Assembly: GCA_034766995.1 (NCBI GenBank)
Contig: CM068313.1
Coordinates: 17,504,012-17,568,011 of the forward strand
Length of the DNA stretch: 64,000 nucleotides
Source of the DNA: Acanthacorydalis orientalis
Taxonomy: Eukaryota; Arthropoda; Insecta; Megaloptera; Corydalidae
Direction of reading: 5' to 3'
Positions 25,101 to 37,266 of this stretch are shown here, piece after piece. A program made the position numbers and the translations under genes. The notes under the pieces were generated by a model. It was not told where the DNA came from. It did not search any database and saw only the letters and a list, made by a program, of their open reading frames with translations. Each line of letters starts with the position of its first letter. Positions within the stretch are counted from its first letter, which is position 1.

Positions 25101-25362
25101 GCCCGTAGTCAAAGGAGGGCCAGGGTGGCATTGACTTCTCTGATTGCTACGTTTACCCCCCATAACAAAATCTGCGATTTTGGAAGATTTTAAAATCATG
25201 GAGGATCATTGGAACGATCTTCCTAATGGGTTTACCTTGATGATCAAAAACGTTTCTACGCGCGAAAAAATCGTGTAGTATGAGTGCGTTTCTATCATAA
25301 CCCCCAATAAATTTGACATAAAAAAAGTTTGCTTCCTATAATATGACGGTCTGGCTACAGGC

Positions 25363-25365
<3 letters not shown>
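25098..25365. mobile_element. MITE with 16-bp imperfect terminal inverted repeats in a TA tract
   Basis: The left end CAGGCCCGTAGTCAAA and the right end, read inverted, CAGGCCTGTAGCCAGA differ at four of 16 positions. Both ends sit directly in (TA)n, so a TA or TATA target duplication cannot be separated from the repeat. At 268 bp, GC-richer than its surroundings and without an open frame, it looks like a non-autonomous DNA transposon. The superfamily is not certain. Confidence 0.75.

Positions 25366-25452
<87 letters not shown>
25366..25452. repeat. (TA)n(TG)n microsatellite
   Basis: A TA tract passing into about 20 TG units, directly right of the MITE. Confidence 0.95.
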
Positions 25453-25458
<6 letters not shown>

Positions 25459-25846
25459 TGCGTATGTTATGTATAAAAAAGAAAAAATTAACATATTAAG
25501 CATCAAATAGAATTATGTAACCGTAATAAATGCATTTTTAGTGCCATAATACATTTTTTTAATATAACAGTATGGAATGGTCTTATATATAAATATGTAT
25601 GTAAATTGAACGCCACTGATCAAAATAATTGCCTTTTAATAAACGATACGCTCTACCTGATCTAGTAATGGTGCTCTGGTTTGTCCTCGGCAATGAATAA
25701 TGGAACTCTCGGCATTGCTAGCCGTTCAGCGACCCCAAGAATTAGATGCCGCTAGCATTTAGCATGTTCATCGCGCAAAACATTAGGGTGGCCCATCATA
25801 CTTTCAAAGATGGATTTATTTTATATGGTATTAATGAACCACATAT

Positions 25847-25849
<3 letters not shown>

Positions 25850-25912
<63 letters not shown>
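25850..25912. repeat. (TA)n microsatellite
   Basis: About 31 units. It follows a GC-richer unassigned block at 25605-25845. Confidence 0.95.
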
Positions 25913-25913
<1 letters not shown>

Positions 25914-27145
25914 TCGTATATACACAAGTTAAAAATAGAAAAGAAAAAGTCAATATTTATTTATTAAACCGTTATTATCCATTAATCAGTATATCAGAAT
26001 AAAAATTATAATAACATTGTCGTACACGTCAAAAACTTAATAAAACAAAAATAATATAAACAGAATTATAGATACATATTATTTCTTTTATTTAAATAAT
26101 TGAGATCATATATTCATATTTTTTTAATAAACGATAATATATTTGTATGAATCAACTTTGTTGATTACTTTCAATGTTTTATAAAGATCTTCTTATATTA
26201 ACACAAATGTTAGATTAATAATTCAATAACAGCTCTCTTTACTACTACATTTACACGTTATATCTGCTTTTTTATTAGAAATATTAATTTGAATTAATAG
26301 TATTTGTTAATGATCAAAGAATAATCGAGTTTTTTAAGTAATATTAAGTGCATTATTGATGAGGAATACGTTCCGGGCATTTTTTTTATTTATTTTAAAG
26401 GAGGACTTTTTAAACTGAATATATGAAATATATTCCAATAATAGAGAATAATAAAAAATTAATAGTAGTTATTAAATTTAAATAAGCAGTTTCTAATTCA
26501 GAGAAACATTTTTGGCTTTAAACTTGTGGATTAAAAGTCTTTCGTAAATATATTTTTTATATTAGTGGAATGTTGACTTTTTACTTATAAGAGATTCTAT
26601 ATTAATTTGAAATAAAATAAAAAGTATTAAAAAAAATAGCTAAAACAGATAGTTAATTTATTGGTGAAAAGAAAAATTAACATGTGTACGCACACATATT
26701 TTTTATTAATAGTTTTCTTGCAATAATTATTTTCAAAATTTTATAAATTTGTCAAAAAATCACAATTTCCTTATACAGAGCCCATATATTTTGATTTAAC
26801 ATATAGAATAATTGTTTTAGTTTCGTTTATACCAAAAATTAGAATCAGTTATGTTTATGGAAGAATGCATCTTCGATCTCAGAATATTTTAACATACGCT
26901 TGCGCTTTGCAAGAAATTCTGTATTGTCAATACTCGATTACATCCTACAATAAAAGAGAGTAGTATTGTAATGTATGCTATTGAACAAAGAACAATAATA
27001 AAATATAAAGTGTTAAATAACTAGCTGTACGTTCTTTCTAATTCAGGGTGCCACCTCAATGAGGGGGAGTAATATTAAGAAATAAATAAAAGGGCAAACG
27101 TCATCTTAAATTATATAGTTCTTTGTCAAACCTACAATAGTCAAC
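25913..27145. other. Upstream region of metallothionein 3
   Basis: AT-rich. Unlike the two other metallothionein promoters, no exact TGCRCNC core was found on either strand in the last few hundred bases before the ATG. AATAAAATATAAAG (about 26997-27010) and TTAAATTATATAG (about 27106-27118) could serve as TATA-like sequences. Confidence 0.4.
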
Positions 27146-27854
27146 ATGCCGTCACCTGGGTGTGATTCTTGTAAGGGTGAGTCTATAATAATTATTAACA
27201 CAGTACATAAATTTAGACGTAATTTATACCATAGTAATTATAAAATATTCATCTCGTCATTTCACATATTTTAATTTAATTAAATAAATTTTCCAAGTAA
27301 CTGAATGCAATAATAAAATATAAATCATGTAAATACATTAATTTGGGAACGTCGCAGTGTGTGTATATTTTGAAATTCTATTTTCTTGAAATTTTATACA
27401 TTGATCTTTTATATATTTTTTCATATAACAATGATAATAAATTTCATTCAAATTACTTAATTTAACTAATATAAATATTTCAGGTAATCAACAACGAAGT
27501 AAAACGTAATTACATAACGAATAAATTTATTTATCTATATAAAATTATTAAAAATGATATTCACATATTTTTCATAATCTTGAATCGATTATTATTTATA
27601 TTTATACTCCTATATTATTTTTATTGATTTAAACAATTTAATTTTACCATATCAAGAAATAAATCCACTTTCGTAAAACATACGATGTACAAAATGTGTT
27701 TATGGATGCTCACTATAACTAAAAGTAATGAAAGTATGTGATATTAGAAAATATATTTTATTTATTTATATTTCTGTGACTTTTATTATTAAAAATTTAG
27801 ACGGTTTGAATATTACTATTATTCTTCTGAATAAAAAAATAATGTATTTTTCTT

Positions 27855-27890
<36 letters not shown>

Positions 27891-28838
27891 CACGAATCAA
27901 TAGACACATAGGTTTTTAATTTTTTTAACTAAATATATACTTTTTCATAAATATCTGGTAATGAGCATTTTTATTAAGAATGTATTTATTTAAAATACAT
28001 CAAACAAGAATTGCTGATTTTAGTTATAAATATTTTTGACATAATTTAGTTTTTTAATCAAACTACTTTAATAAAATGTTGTTTTATTTTACAAACACAT
28101 TTATTAAATATGTATTCATCAATTACTTTAGTAAAATCTATATTTAACGTTAAATTTACATATATTTTTTTATAAAAAAAATTGAATCAAAATCGTCGTA
28201 TATTAACTTTAAGTTACATTTAATTTTATTCATTTATTTGAACTTTCAGTTTATTATAATTGATAATAATAATATTTAAGGCTATAATTACTGACGGTTT
28301 CTTAATCTTAATGAATTATGAGTTTTATTTGACAGGAATAGTTTCAGCTTTTGATCTATCCTCACGTAATTATTTATTAGCAAATTAATTAACTGATAAT
28401 TTAAAGGCCAAAACTGGTCGTGGCAGATTAGACTCTTAAGATCCAATACTGCTAGAACCATAATTTAAATTTGACAAATTTCTTGGTTTTTGTATACGAA
28501 AAATTATAAAATTTATTAAATCAAAAGTGTATAAGTATATTTAATTACCTTACTAAAATAATATTTTCCATTGTGTATGTCTTGTATATACAATATTTTG
28601 TTTATTTTTACAGAAACATGCAATGATGGCCAGCACTGTGGCCCAAATTGTAAATGTGGAGACAACTGCAGTTGCGGCGATTCCGGTAATTAAAAAATAT
28701 AGTAACTATTTGTAAATATTCAATAGGTGTAAGAATAAAGATTGTATTATAATTATGCGTTTGTAAATATACCTTTTTATTATAGAAAATAAATGTGATT
28801 GCCCTGCAAAGAAACCTCAGGAATCTGAAGACCAATGA
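27146..28838 (+). CDS. Metallothionein-like protein 3 (51 aa, 10 Cys), 3 exons
   Basis: Exons 27146-27176, 28614-28685 and 28786-28838; both introns phase 1; 52 codons with TGA. The first donor is GGTGAGT, acceptors TTTTTACAG and TTATTATAG. The protein starts MPSPGCDSCKETCNDG, then CGPNCKCGDNCSCGDS, then a third-exon tail with KCDCPAKK. Cys are at 6, 9, 13, 19, 23, 25, 29, 31, 38 and 40. The first intron sits at the same place and phase as in the two upstream paralogues; the 100-bp second intron is extra. If that intron is retained, reading stops three codons past the exon 2 end. AATAAA lies at 28968-28973. It is convergent with the desulfurase/PP-loop gene. Metal binding is inferred from Cys spacing; no MRE was seen, so regulation may differ. 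Confidence 0.87.
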
Positions 28839-28973
28839 ATTATACAATTTTAATTATGTATAGTATAAACTAAAAATGTTATTTATGTTATTACCTTTTA
28901 AAATTATATTTCACTGAAAAGACTATTTATACCATTTTAAGTATTATGTAAAAATATGATTAAATTAAATAAA

Positions 28974-30573
28974 TATTAATTTAGAATGCTTTGTTTTTTT
29001 CCTTTTTCTTTTTATTGAATACATAAAAACAATATGCATACTAAAAGTATTATCCATAACAACTTTAAATCTATTTTGAAACAACTAAAAGTTCATTTTT
29101 AATAAAATATTTAATAATATTCAGAAAACAAGTTTTTATTTCAAAACATTTTATATTTAACATTGGCAATAAAATACAGTATTAGTATAACATAATATAT
29201 AATAACTTGTTTCTTAAATACTAAATTCATGCTGTAAGGTATTTGTTTTTACATTTTAGTGGATCATTTTTTATTAATATCACAAATATGATCCAAACCT
29301 ACATCATCAATTAACAGCATAATTCTGCAATATTTGCTGACACAGGATATGAAATTTTATACAAATGACCTTTTGGTTTTCTGCAGACAAAATAAAAGTT
29401 AAATAGGTTAATGACTTGAATTTTAACATTTTTTATAAAATAAATAAAAGAATAAATGAGGAAAACACAAATAATTCCTTGTATATTATGTTACAGTTAA
29501 GAAATAAGTTCTGAAATAAAAAAGACCAAAAATTAACTAAAATCAAGTTCATAGTCAATCACTTGGTCCCTAAGATTATTTAACAAGCTTATGTTTAAAT
29601 TCAAGTCAATTCAAAAATATTTTTAAATGTTCTTCAAATATGTCTTACTGTTTTGTTAATCGTTGTCAATTATGTTATATGTATTAATAGGTAACACTCC
29701 ATTTTATATGATAAAGTAGTACTTGTCACATGTTAAAAATTGTATATAAAGTAAATTAATTTTAACAGTGGACTTGTTTCCCTATTTTAAGTATTTTTAT
29801 GGGAATAAATTTAAAAGTAACTAATAAATAATAAATATTTAATTAGTTTTGAGTACTTTAAGCCACCTGTGGCAAATATGGAATCTGATATATTTGTATT
29901 GTATTTTATGACTCGGAAAACATTAAATCAAACTTTTTTACACTAAATAAACAACTCACATCACAAACAATATGCAAAACACTATCCAATTTTCACAATT
30001 TATTCACTTTCATTCTTGATTTCACAAAATTGGACAAAATTCTAATTATGATTCCAATATACATTAATAATTAACACTATAATCTAATTTCTATGTCATT
30101 TTTCAATGAATGATAAGATATATATATATATATATATAATATATTACATATATATATATATATTATATATTACATATATATATATATATATATGAATTTT
30201 CAAATGGATGGACATTATGATTTAAATAAAACGCAAAATTCGTTCAATGATACCTCTCAAACAAGTTTTACATAATCGATTAAATATCTTATAGACATTT
30301 TAGCAGCTTTTTCAAAAAGCAAAAATACAATTACACTGTGATAAATTTCGCTGTATTTATAGTTCATGCAACTATGGCAAGTTTTATATGATAATATATT
30401 TTACCATATGTTAAAAACACAATCAATTAATAAAGCTTCATATCCATATAATGGATGTTATCTATTTTTTTTTTTAAAAAAAAATAGAACATAAACCTAC
30501 GAAACAATTATTTTTCAATTCATTTATCAATTAAATCATAATATACATATATATGTGTGTATATATGTGTATG

Positions 30574-30615
<42 letters not shown>

Positions 30616-30917
30616 TACACAATTAACACGGGATAATATAACTCCAATTACATAATTTACAATTCCAGCACAGCCATTCAAGTCTGAATATTTATTAAAA
30701 AGCATCAGTTTGTCCAATATTCTTCACATTTCCAAATTAACAAAAATATTTTCATGTCATTGATTTAAGACTTTTGTACATAGAGAACAAATATTTGTCA
30801 AATTAATTCTTATATGCAATAAAAACAAATAAAATTGTTTCTGAAATAATTCAATACAAAATAATTTCTGCATAAAAGAAACATTTTGATGTTAATACTA
30901 AACAGTATAAACATCTA
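28974..30917. other. Intergenic region between convergent genes
   Basis: AT-rich, with (TA)n or mixed tracts at about 30118-30193 and 30539-30610. The minus-strand 3' UTR of the neighbouring gene probably reaches an AATAAA near 30689-30694. No gene was seen. Confidence 0.45.
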
Positions 30918-31636
30918 TTATGCTTGTTGCTGTTCTACAATAGCATCACGAACATGTGTTTTATCATTTTTTGTTGTATTAATAACATTTATATTTTTAA
31001 ATTCAGTAGAGATCATCAATGGCTGTATAGCCTTCTTTAAACTTGAAAATAAGTTAGGAAAGGTTGCTTCATATTGAGTTAGTAAATATTTTGTTCTTGT
31101 TTTCTCTTTAGTAAGCACATCTGTTGTAGAAATATTTTTTAAAATTAAGGGTGTATTGTGATCTACTACAAAACTCTTAACAGCTTCCTCTCGCACATAT
31201 ATTAAGGGACGAATAATTCGAAGATTTTGTTCGCTATAAAATATAAAAACAATACTCATAAGTTATAAAATTAAACTAACTATTTATTAGACTATGACTT
31301 ACCGAACTAAATAATGAGCTTTCATTGACTGTAATTTACCATTATGAAATAAAGTAAGTAAAAAATTTTCCACTACATCATCCAGATGTTGTCCGACAGC
31401 TAAAACATTATAGCCAGAATTTTTTGCTAATTTGTATAAATGTCCTCGTTTCTTTTGATTTGTAAAACTACACAAAGATGGTTTATCCATCACTTCTGTT
31501 ACATTATCTAATACTGCTAAAATGATATAATACAATTTAATACACACACACATATATGTTTTGTGTATGTATGTATGTATATACATGTATATGTATGTAT
31601 GTGTATGTATATATATATACACATATACATACATAC

Positions 31637-31677
<41 letters not shown>

Positions 31678-34155
31678 TATTATAATTAAAAAATTACTTT
31701 GATTATGATCTTCTTCATTTTCAAGCAAATATTCAACATTTAAATCTTTTAAATAAGGAATAAGATGATCTGTTTCATATGATGAACATTTTGGATCAGC
31801 CATAGCTGCACCAATACAAAAGTGTACTCCTTTATTTTGAGCATAATATTGATACTGCAATAAAGTATGTAATAATCCTAATGATCCTGAACCTCCGGAT
31901 AGACATACTAAAATTTTATCTCCATTGGATACCATATTATGTTCTTCCAGTGCCTGAAAGAAATTTAAAGTATATGTATATATACAATATTATTAAGCAG
32001 AAACATGTACACATATGGATACATTCAAAAAGTATGATACTTTCTAATAATTTCAATCATTCCTAATAATTTACCTCTAATGCTGGTTTCCATACATTTT
32101 TAGGAGTTGTGTGCCATTTAATAGAACTATTCTCTAAACAATCTGATTGTAATCTATCTTCGCCATTTGACGAACTGTTTTCAGAAGATGGATGTTTTAC
32201 TTCCATTATATCACTATCAACCGGTTTCTGTAAATAGAACGGTTTGGGACTAGAAACACAATTACTTTTACGAATTCGCCGACAACTTGACGATTCAGAA
32301 CTACTCCTCGGTTTGGAATCTGTACTTGTAATGATTGTATCTTGTTCGTGAAATGATAAATTAATTCCACTGTCCTGTGAACTAACACTGTTAATTGTTG
32401 ACCATAAATGTAAATGTGTTTTATTATCAAGATCTAAACTACAATGTTCTTCATCACTAAGTTTAGAACTACTGTGAGATTTATTTAAAGCTGTCATCAT
32501 TTCTTCAGTTTTCAAATTATCATTATCATCACTTTTTTCCAATGATTCTGATACTATTGTTGAATTGAAAAAAGACTGTTTTGAATTTACAGGACTATTT
32601 CTATTTTGCCTTTTTGGTTTATCTAACTGAAGATCGACAGCACTAACCATTTCCCTGATTTCTGATTTTACTTCACTTGCCATTTCTTTAGACACTCCAA
32701 CTAAATACTCTGCAACATCATTTGCTGATACAGAATCACCCCTGCTTTCATCACTAGAACTGTTATGGCGTTCTGCCATGAAAGGTAAACTACTCATGTC
32801 CACAGAGTCAGTATTTTCAAGGACATCTTCCACCTTTGATATTACTTCTCTAATTTCAGATTTTATTTCAGTTGCCAATTCTTTAGTAACTTCTTGTAAA
32901 TACGCTTGAAGATTATCTGTGTTATGTCGAGATAACGGTGCTGATGGAGAAGAAGCCCGACCGACAATACTACAATCACTTCCAGACCCACTATTCGTAT
33001 GTGTAATACTATGATGAGGTGAAATATTTATATCTGAATCATAAAATATTAAATCCAAGTGACTAGCACAATGTGGATTTCTTCCATCTAAACTTGAAGC
33101 TATATGATCCGGACTGAGTATAGGTGGAGATGTTTCTGAACCTAGACTGTAGCATCTATTTCGGGAATATAATGGTGAGTCTACTTCAGGAACCCGTTTC
33201 AATTTTTGTATGACTAGTGGAGTAACAACTTCACCTAAAGCAAAATGAGGAGAATGACTTGGAGCTGTACAATACTCAATATGGGGATCAAAAGTTTTAC
33301 TCAAAATATTGCCCATTGTTGATGAAGGATACAATAGAGGATTTCTATCATCTACACTAGACAAACTAAAATGACGAGGAGATCCAAAGGGGGTAGCATT
33401 ATGTGTTCTTTTTGAACTGCTTGTTGAATCCATAAAATTATGACGAGAAGATAAAGCCGATAATGGTTGAAACGGTACATCGTGTTTTACATTTTGTGAA
33501 TTTCCTAATAATAAGTCTTGAGCTTCACTCGGCAACATAAACCAGCGTAATTTATTGGTTCGGCTACTAAGTACTAAGAATTGTTCAGAAACTGGATGTT
33601 TCTGTGCCATTTTTCTTGCTCGATTAAAAATATTTCTTGCTGTCTGGAGACAATCTGAATAAGTTTGTGGAAAAGTTCCTGGACCCGATATTCTTCGTTC
33701 ATTCATTACCATTTTACCATCTGTATACCGAATCGATCCAAGCCATTTTCTATCTTTATACATCATATTCGTGTGATGACGCCATTCTCCCGTCTCTTGA
33801 TTAGGAATGTATTGAGGTAATAATTTCCAAGCTTCAGTAGCTACCATTTTAATGGCTTCCATCACATATGTAACTTCTGCTTCAGACATACAAAATGGCA
33901 GACTTATTCTAGTAAAACCAGGTCTCAAAACTTCTAAATAGGAATGTTTTGTAACATGCCTTGCATGTATTCTCTGTGGACATCTAAAATAAAATTGTAC
34001 ATTATTTAATCATTTACTTTCATCTTAACATTGGATACAAAAGAACAATAATAGTATAGATAAAACAAATAAAAAGTTACAATTTAGCAAAAATAAACAT
34101 ATAAATAAATAACACAATTGATTAAATGTATGTATGTACACCTGCATGTGCGTGA

Positions 34156-34222
<67 letters not shown>

Positions 34223-35283
34223 TACAAAAACAAAATCACAAATTAACAAGAAAAATTGAAGAGAAATAAATTAAGACAAAAAGTTTATGGATAGGCTTTC
34301 ATTTAACAACTATCAGATAAAAGAAGTATATATATACATGTGTGTGTGTGTATACATATATATACGTATACATGTATGTATGTACATATGTACAAATACT
34401 AATAAAAAAAAATTATTTCACTTACTTATCTTGCATTAAAACACACTCATATTCTGCAGCTAATTCTTCAGATATTCCTAATAAGTCTTGAGCATATGGA
34501 CCAGCACAAGCACATCCACTTCTAGCTTGAATACCAAACACATCATTAAGTACAGCACATACAAAGTTATGATGAAGAAAAGTTCCACGAGGATGGCGCA
34601 CCATAAATGAAAATACAGGAAGGCGCTTTTGTGTATGGCATCCATTACCAAGAAGAATAATTTCAGGGATTGTGCGCATATGTGCTAATATATTCCTGTA
34701 TAATAAAATTTAAAAAATTAATTCACAAGATCTAATAAAAATATATATTTAGAAAAGTATAAGTAGTCGAAATTAAAACTAACTTGGAAATTTTTTCTGC
34801 TCTCGACATTATACTCTGTGATCCAAGAGTTTCTTTAAGGTGCATTACAAGACCAGCACGTACAGTTTCAACAACAGCTGCCATACTTCCTTCTTCTCGT
34901 AATTCTGTATCCTACAAATATATAACTATTAAAATATATAGACAAAAAAATATCTAAAAACAATAACCATTGTACTCTAATGATACATTATATGCATTGA
35001 AAAGTACAAAACAATAAAATACAATAAGATTTAAATACTATAATCAAGATTAAAAAACAAACCTGTAAATATTCTTCAACATTTTTTGGAAGGTAAGTTA
35101 AGTCAATATAGCAATCAGGAACATTTTGTTTGAATAAAGATTTCTTGGCAATTAAAATACCTAAAATAAATGTGTTTATTACACAATGAAATAAATTGAT
35201 TTTTTAATAAATCAAGGGGCTCTTCCCCCTACTCGCTAATACTTTCAATACTTTCATGTGAAAGCCTAAATTAGATCACTATA

Positions 35284-35354
<71 letters not shown>

Positions 35355-36891
35355 GCGTGTATATATATATATATATACACACACATGTACATACATGCAA
35401 TATATAAGATTTACCTGGAGTTTGAACACCTCCTAGAAACTTGTGACCCGAAAAAAATATAGCATCTTTAAAAACACCTTCTTTTTGATTAAGTTCAGGT
35501 AAATCTGGATTCATATCAATTTGAACATAAGGTGCTGCTGAGGCATAATCCCATAAAGCTAATGCACCATATTGATGTAACATTAGTGTAGTGGTAATTG
35601 TATCAATTTCAACACCAGTTATATTAGATATTGCAGTAAAACAGCCAATAAGTGTTTTACCATCATGATAATGCATTTGTAATTGATTTTCTAAATCAAC
35701 CAAATTAACATTCCCTTCTCTCGTTTCACTTATTCTGACAATCTGCAATCAAATGTCATTACATGAAAATTATTATTTATCATGTACATAGTCATTACTT
35801 CTGTATCAAATCTTATTAATATTTATCAAAATCATCACAAATTAACAATAATAGAAATTTAGAAGTGCTTTCAAATTTTATAAATTTTCAATATTGCTCA
35901 TCTTATTACTAATTGCAATATAATTTTTTAGCAAATTAGCAAGAAACGTAATTATATAATACATAAGGCAGTATATATGTACTCGCCTTTTTTGTTATTA
36001 TTTTCAACTACTTTACATATATATATATATATATATAAACATAAACATCCTTACGCATACATTTTTACGTTTTTCTTTAATAATCAAATAACACTTTACC
36101 TGTGCTCCAATTTCTCTCCAGGGTAATAAATTGGTGTGTTGATCGCAAGGACCCGTAAACACAATTGGTGTATCGCCATCCTGACGACCAAATCCCAATG
36201 CAAAAATAAGTTTATAAATTGCTGAAACACATCCATGCCCAGCAAAAATAGCTATGTCATCTTCAGTAGCATTTACTGCATTTCGGATTATTTCTCGAGC
36301 TTCTTGTCTATATTAATGTTTAAGTATTATTAATAAAAATAGATAATAATAAAAACAAACACACAAAAATCCTAGCAATTAATTTGCTTGCAATTTATTT
36401 AAGAAAATATTAAAAACGATTATATGAAATGTAAAAGATAATATAAAATATTGGCTATTATATTAAATAATGAATTTTGAATAATTAGATTTCCTCAATA
36501 TCGTCAAAACATAAAAAATATTTAATAATTATCAAAAATAATTTTGATATAATCAGTGAAACTAAAACAATTAATATAAATATAAAAGTACATTACTAAA
36601 AAGCATTCCAGACACTGATTTAAAAATAATACCTATATGCAGTTGATTGTAAAGATGTAATACTAGTTGTAGAATGAGTATTGCCATAACTAGGTAACAC
36701 TTCTTTAAGAATATAATCTTCGATGAACTGAAGAGATCGTCCAGATGCAATATAATCGCAGTAAACAACTGAAAAAAAAGAGGAAGGTAATACAATTACA
36801 TTACAAAGCGCGTTTTCATTTGTTAAAATACATATTTTTTTAAAAGTGAATCACTACCTCGAACAGCACATACATTTCTTGACCAAAACAT
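30918..36891 (-). CDS. Class-V aminotransferase (cysteine-desulfurase-like) fused to PP-loop/TtcA-like domain, 11 exons
   Basis: Exons: 36891-36858, 36768-36633, 36307-36100, 35742-35415, 35160-35063, 34911-34784, 34695-34426, 33983-32075, 31953-31698, 31516-31303, 31233-30918. Phases agree and the sum is 3897 nt (1298 residues). Residues 12-530 form a PLP enzyme: SYGNTHS near the start, Asp191 (LWDYA), Lys227 in SGHK (Schiff-base lysine), and [10 protein letters not shown] with Cys372/Cys374 in the desulfurase active loop. Residues about 540-1030 are a Ser-rich, probably disordered linker with a repeated helix. Residues about 1038-1298 resemble TtcA-type PP-loop ATPases ([29 protein letters not shown]). 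The expected chemistry is sulfur taken from cysteine and passed to a tRNA or other target. However, the P-loop Asp and most TtcA Fe-S cysteines are missing. No membrane segment or targeting peptide is evident. The domain calls are firm; the substrate is unknown. Confidence 0.85.
32633..32902 (-). repeat. Internal protein repeat in the linker of the fusion gene
   Basis: Residues 762-786 (32902-32828) and 827-851 (32707-32633) match over about 25 positions with the core E(I/V)KSEIRE(V/M)(I/V)S, both predicted amphipathic helix. They stand out in an otherwise Ser-rich low-complexity linker, so they are probably conserved binding or dimerising segments. Confidence 0.7.
34157..34216. repeat. (TA)n microsatellite in an intron of the fusion gene
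   Basis: About 30 units in the intron 34425-33984. Others in this gene lie at 31647-31675, 35281-35345 and 36015-36038. Confidence 0.95.
35214..35275 (+). repeat. GC-rich dispersed repeat module, partial copy 3, in intron
   Basis: Begins CAAGGGGCTCTTCCCCCTACTCGC, close to the start of copy 1 at 10394, and again lies beside a TA tract. Only the first 25-30 bases are clearly shared. Confidence 0.5.
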
Positions 36892-36981
36892 TCAATAATT
36901 GCCGTTAATACATTTTGATCCGTTAATATACAGTTCGATCACAATTCTATCGTCAACAAGTTTTCTTTTCAAGCTCTATAG

Positions 36982-37266
36982 ATGATGGTATCTCCATCAA
37001 AATATTTAAAAATTCAAATGAACAATAAGCAGTTATTGAATGTTTCGATAATTTTTATGTTTGTGATGGCAAAAGTTTATGATGTTTGGGGCGACAAATC
37101 ATTGGTGAAAGTAAATTTTAATACTGTTAAGAATATAATTGTTTTAATAATATTTCAAAAAATAAACGAAAATAGTAAAAAACATAATTATGAATCAAGA
37201 AAATATCTCGGAAAATATATCGATCAGTTCTTGGAATATTATACATTTTCCATAACTCATTTATAG
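36982..37266 (+). CDS. Possible small ORF, 94 codons, hydrophobic N-terminus (doubtful)
   Basis: Starts 91 bp from the ATG of the divergent fusion gene. It has a hydrophobic stretch at residues 18-31 that could be a signal peptide or anchor, followed by a basic segment. No family is recognised and codon use is not clearly different from spacer. In DNA this AT-rich one open frame of this length per window is expected by chance. Listed for completeness only. Confidence 0.15.
   Translation: MMVSPSKYLKIQMNNKQLLNVSIIFMFVMAKVYDVWGDKSLVKVNFNTVKNIIVLIIFQKINENSKKHNYESRKYLGKYIDQFLEYYTFSITHL

Noticed and set aside
26890..26910. TTGCGCTTTGC near metallothionein 3 as an MRE
   Set aside because: Does not match TGCRCNC on either strand.
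36571..36795. Minus-strand frame read across the second exon of the fusion gene in another frame
   Set aside because: Shadow; the correct frame gives [12 protein letters not shown] and matches the class-V aminotransferase start.
36858..36876. Alternative start of the fusion gene at a downstream ATG (MYVLFE...)
   Set aside because: Its phase (0) does not match the next exon (phase 1); the ATG at 36891 gives the matching phase.
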